Assembly: GCF_001949145.1 (NCBI RefSeq)
Contig: NW_019091362.1
Coordinates: forward strand, 7,597,586 to 7,661,585
Reading direction: 5' to 3'
Length of the DNA: 64,000 nucleotides
From: Acanthaster planci
Lineage: Eukaryota; Echinodermata; Asteroidea; Valvatida; Acanthasteridae
The position numbers and the translations under genes were made by a program. Shown here one piece after another: positions 47,429 through 64,000 of the stretch. How positions within the stretch are numbered: position 1 is the first letter of the stretch; each line of letters begins with the position of its first letter. The notes under the pieces were generated by a model. The model saw only the letters and a program-made list of their open reading frames with translations. It made no database searches and was not told where the DNA came from.

Positions 47429-49618
47429 CCCACAGGACCCAACGAATGCTCCGATACGCATGGGTGGTTTTTGAGAATGCACGCCCGTAGCTACTGGCGT
47501 TTTCGGTTTACAAATAAGAGTTATTTAACTGCACTTTTATTTTCCTTCCTCCATGGTTGCACCATGGTCACACCATGCATGATTTTTAAGTGCACTCAAA
47601 TCATGCAAGCCATTTCAATCTTTCATTGCGCTACAGCGGCCTCTATGGAGGATGCCACCCTTAAGTTGGGGGGGGGGTCTCGATAGTTCTAGTATTTACT
47701 ATGCTTACTTGTTTGTCATCCAAAGTTCAGTGGAGGGCGACTGGAAGCGACTTTAATTTAATGCACCTGTCTGCGACCAATATTCCAAACTTGTCCCGTT
47801 ATTCGGGCTTAACTCCCTATGCAGTGCATCATAATCAAGGTGCACAGCATGGCACAAAACATCAGCACAAAAACATCAAATACCAAATTAAAACTAAAAG
47901 CAGTAGATTACGGACAATTGCACCCCCCCAAAAAGAACACTAACAACATCATGCTAAAACACAAGTTGACAGTTATAATAATTATATCTGTCTGTATTGT
48001 CAATATTTTTTAAAATCCTGTATCATTGTAACATCTTTGCAATTTGGTTTCTGTGCCACAGTAAGAATGATAAACTAAAATAAAAATGCATTCTAACCCA
48101 GTAAAATACTGGGGACCTAAACTATATTATATTTTTGCTAGTATACAAAAACACAAAATAGGAATTAACAACGCCGCAATTTAAGCTTCATATTATATAC
48201 CAAAGGTGACAGAGAAGTCACTATACAACTAGCTTTCATAGAGCTAATTAACCATGTACATGTAGTAAAAAAGTATGTAAAACATACGAGTAGAAAATAA
48301 AATAATGAACGGCTATTTTTAACAGGATCAAAAATTGAATATTCCAAACTTGGCATTTTGAATAATTTGGATGCAGGAAGAATAACTGGGCGCAAAATAG
48401 CCCACACTGACTAAATCACGATTTGCTGCCATATAGAGTCGCTTGCTTCTTGAAAATGGATGGTTTAAAAGTTTGGACCGGATATATGCAGATATTTTTT
48501 TGTATTTCAATATTCCAATTTTGAAGGGAATGCACTGCAGGCATTCATTTCAAAATGAAGATGGACTTCATTTACTTCAGAAGTACTAACAGGATGATGA
48601 TTTTTGCACGAAAATTTCTCTCCGTAATGCTTAGTGGTCATGGGACCCCCGAAAATGACCAGAAATTGCAAAATGGTTAAACAATATTTGGATATTTGTA
48701 ACCTTTCCCCTTAAAAATGAACCGTGAGCACTGGCGATGGAAACGGGAGGGGTGCGCCCACTTTTGCGACATGGGTCACAGACCTGGTCCCCCCCCCCTT
48801 TTTTGCAGGCTCTGTAATGCCGGCTGGGCTTGATGGTCTCATAACTGGTCCCTCGTTGACCGTTAGAGTCCAACATTTAAGACCCGATGAGAAGTTTTCT
48901 GACTGCAGACTATGACAGTTTCCAGCACTGAGCTTCCAGAACGTTTTAAGAAAAGAAAATCATTTATAGATCCCGCTTTAAATTTGCACTTATACAAGTC
49001 AAAGTTCAGTCAACTATTAAAATCGGATGAAAATCAGTGAAACAGATATTTGTCAATGAACAGGACTCACAGAATGAAATTCATCTGCAAACAAAAAACT
49101 GACACCGGTACTCTCTTGAACTCCAAGAATTATTTGGCTTTGCCGCATCTTAGGCCGCCCTATTTAGAAATTACAATAATTCCTGACTCATTCTGCCACA
49201 TTTATCACTGTTGCCTTAAAGTTTATTCACTTGCCTGCAAATGTTTTCACCATCGCATTTCTGAGCTCGATTTGCAGTAGGGACTGGGACTCACTTGAGA
49301 GGGGGAAGGGGGGAAGGGGGGTTGGGTGCCACTGGGGCTAGGGGTTGCAGCGGGTGGCGACAGGCAAAGGGGCTACTAGTGGTGACGATTTTTTTTTTAG
49401 GGAGCGACTTCCAGAGTGATTTTTCACTGAAGGCTAATTCTCTGTGGAGCGGGAGTTACATCCAGGCTAGAGCTAGGACTAGTCTGAAACTAAATTCATT
49501 CATTCCTACTTGCTCGTGTTGTTGATCAAATAAATTCTATGAGGATAGACTTTCGATGAGCAACATTGAAAAATAAGGGGGAGAAAAAGGGTGATGTCAA
49601 GAATAGGGTAAGGATGGG

Positions 49619-50316
49619 NNNNNNNNNNNNNNNNNNNNNNNNNNNNNNNNNNNNNNNNNNNNNNNNNNNNNNNNNNNNNNNNNNNNNNNNNNNNNNNNNN
49701 NNNNNNNNNNNNNNNNNNNNNNNNNNNNNNNNNNNNNNNNNNNNNNNNNNNNNNNNNNNNNNNNNNNNNNNNNNNNNNNNNNNNNNNNNNNNNNNNNNNN
49801 NNNNNNNNNNNNNNNNNNNNNNNNNNNNNNNNNNNNNNNNNNNNNNNNNNNNNNNNNNNNNNNNNNNNNNNNNNNNNNNNNNNNNNNNNNNNNNNNNNNN
49901 NNNNNNNNNNNNNNNNNNNNNNNNNNNNNNNNNNNNNNNNNNNNNNNNNNNNNNNNNNNNNNNNNNNNNNNNNNNNNNNNNNNNNNNNNNNNNNNNNNNN
50001 NNNNNNNNNNNNNNNNNNNNNNNNNNNNNNNNNNNNNNNNNNNNNNNNNNNNNNNNNNNNNNNNNNNNNNNNNNNNNNNNNNNNNNNNNNNNNNNNNNNN
50101 NNNNNNNNNNNNNNNNNNNNNNNNNNNNNNNNNNNNNNNNNNNNNNNNNNNNNNNNNNNNNNNNNNNNNNNNNNNNNNNNNNNNNNNNNNNNNNNNNNNN
50201 NNNNNNNNNNNNNNNNNNNNNNNNNNNNNNNNNNNNNNNNNNNNNNNNNNNNNNNNNNNNNNNNNNNNNNNNNNNNNNNNNNNNNNNNNNNNNNNNNNNN
50301 NNNNNNNNNNNNNNNN
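49619..50316. other. Assembly gap (698 N)
   Basis: Undetermined bases just upstream of the TPC2 first coding exon; promoter or untranslated sequence of that gene may be lost here. Confidence 1.
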
Positions 50317-50384
50317 CGCACTACATTTACGATCAACAATATCCACAGCTAGCTGGAGCTAGACCTATGATGAGTCTATGGTAG

Positions 50385-50460
50385 TGGCTGCAGCCAGTTC
50401 CCCCTAAGAGTCGTGCGTAATTTCAAGCCTCAGCCAAGTGATTCGGATGCGGCCACCGGC
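50385..50460. repeat. Dispersed repeat upstream of TPC2 exon 1
   Basis: GTCGTGCGTAATTTCAAGC and GATTCGGATGCGGCCACCGG match the repeat at 12500-12640. It supplies the beginning of an in-frame upstream reading frame (from 50413) that is therefore unlikely to be native protein. Confidence 0.55.
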
Positions 50461-50571
50461 TTGGTAAATATATGCTTGCGACGATCACGCGCTTGGTGTG
50501 ATCGTCGAACGAAACTTTTGTTCTCAATGCTGAATAGAATCAAAGTCCGCTTTTCTAACAACATTGTAAAA

Positions 50572-63527
<12,956 letters not shown>

Positions 63528-63593
63528 GTGAGTTTCTGGAATGTTTTGACTTGGTACTGTGGTACAATATGCTAAAGATTTTGTGTCTACACT

Positions 63594-63768
63594 AATATGA
63601 GCGAGTATTATTAGTGTGCCTCCAAGAGTTTGCAGCACGTTGGCCAATCACGATGCGCAAATCTGTCGACCCAATGCGCATTTTGAAAGAGTCGACAGAT
63701 TTTGTGCGTTGTGATTGGCCAACACGTTGCAAACTCTTGGAGGCGCACTGTTGTGAATCGCCCATATT
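63594..63768. mobile_element. Palindromic element family B, copy 3 (TPC2 intron)
   Basis: AATATGAGCGA at the left and TCGCCCATATT at the right. The arms GCCTCCAAGAGTTTGCA and TGCAAACTCTTGGAGGC are inverted around CTGTCGACCC ... GTCGACAG. Same family as 23517-23668. Very short loop; likely to fold as a hairpin in single strands. Confidence 0.7.
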
Positions 63769-64000
63769 CACCAAGCAGAATTTGGAAACGTTACTGTATT
63801 GAACAGTTGGTGCACATACCATGCTTACATGCATATTCAACCAATCCGCCCCGAGCTGAAGTGCACCCCCAATCGGCAAAAGAAAGACAGGTGGTTACAA
63901 GTGGGTTCTTGTACGTGTTCTGCGTGCAGGCAAAGGCCATACATGCCAGAATAAATTAGTTACAAATACTCAGCATGCTCCACATCAAACGTGCCTATGT

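Larger units (their letters stand above)
40381..50315. other. Intergenic region between the small membrane gene and TPC2
   Basis: No supportable exon. Apart from a MITE at 42109-42310, tracts of ACATGT repeats, homopolymers (near 48790 and 49390) and the gap at its right end, I see no structure. A 192-codon open frame at 44923-45501 has no family match or splice support. The upstream untranslated exons of both neighbours may lie here. Confidence 0.5.

Noticed and set aside
49506-50384. Long open frames across the 698-base gap
   Set aside because: They are open only because undetermined bases contain no stops.
50413-50571. Upstream in-frame extension of TPC2
   Set aside because: It begins in a dispersed repeat and has no conserved residues; the ATG at 50572 has the better context.

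Overview
The window is animal nuclear DNA, most likely from a sea star (Asteroidea). It contains short exons with GT..AG introns, tRNA-derived SINEs, many foldback DNA transposons and two assembly gaps (11431-11600 and 49619-50316). The taxon call rests on a two-exon gene at 29021-30249. Its product has the insulin-superfamily cysteine pattern, and its A chain closely resembles the relaxin-like gonad-stimulating peptide (RGP, formerly GSS) known from starfish. The species cannot be fixed from sequence alone; the A and B chains differ at several positions from the Patiria form I remember.

Layout. (1) 1-17312, minus strand: the first 18 coding exons of CEP290, a ciliary transition-zone coiled-coil protein, covering 793 codons. 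The rest of the gene lies beyond the left edge. Many exon lengths and phases equal those I recall for human CEP290. Its introns hold SINEs, several families of inverted-repeat elements (MITEs) and a 147-bp tandem array. (2) 17313-28931: intergenic, repeats only. (3) 28932-30249, plus strand: the RGP hormone gene, with a TATA box, signal peptide, B chain, C peptide and A chain, and one phase-1 intron. (4) 30250-39441: intergenic, with simple repeats and a few foldback elements. (5) 39442-40379, minus strand: a small two-exon gene for a 104-residue single-pass membrane protein that I do not recognise. (6) 40381-50571: intergenic, mostly featureless. (7) 50572-63527, plus strand: the first ten coding exons of a two-pore channel of the TPC2 (TPCN2) type, covering the N terminus and all of six-helix domain I with the TAN filter. 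The gene continues past the right edge. Its first intron is crowded with transposon debris, including an LTR-like segment with a long hairpin and a DDE-transposase relic.

No operon-like cooperation is expected. CEP290 runs away from RGP; RGP and TPC2 are on the same strand, with the small membrane gene between them on the other. RGP (oocyte maturation) and TPC channels (NAADP-linked calcium release from acidic stores, studied in echinoderm eggs) both matter in egg biology, but their proximity is only an observation.

The items most worth following up are the RGP gene, the unrecognised membrane protein, two short phase-0 exons that lengthen the TPC2 luminal pore loop, a MITE family whose copies are flanked by 6-bp TNNNNA repeats, a three-copy palindromic family centred on GTCGAC, and an excess of perfect CRE octamers (TGACGTCA).
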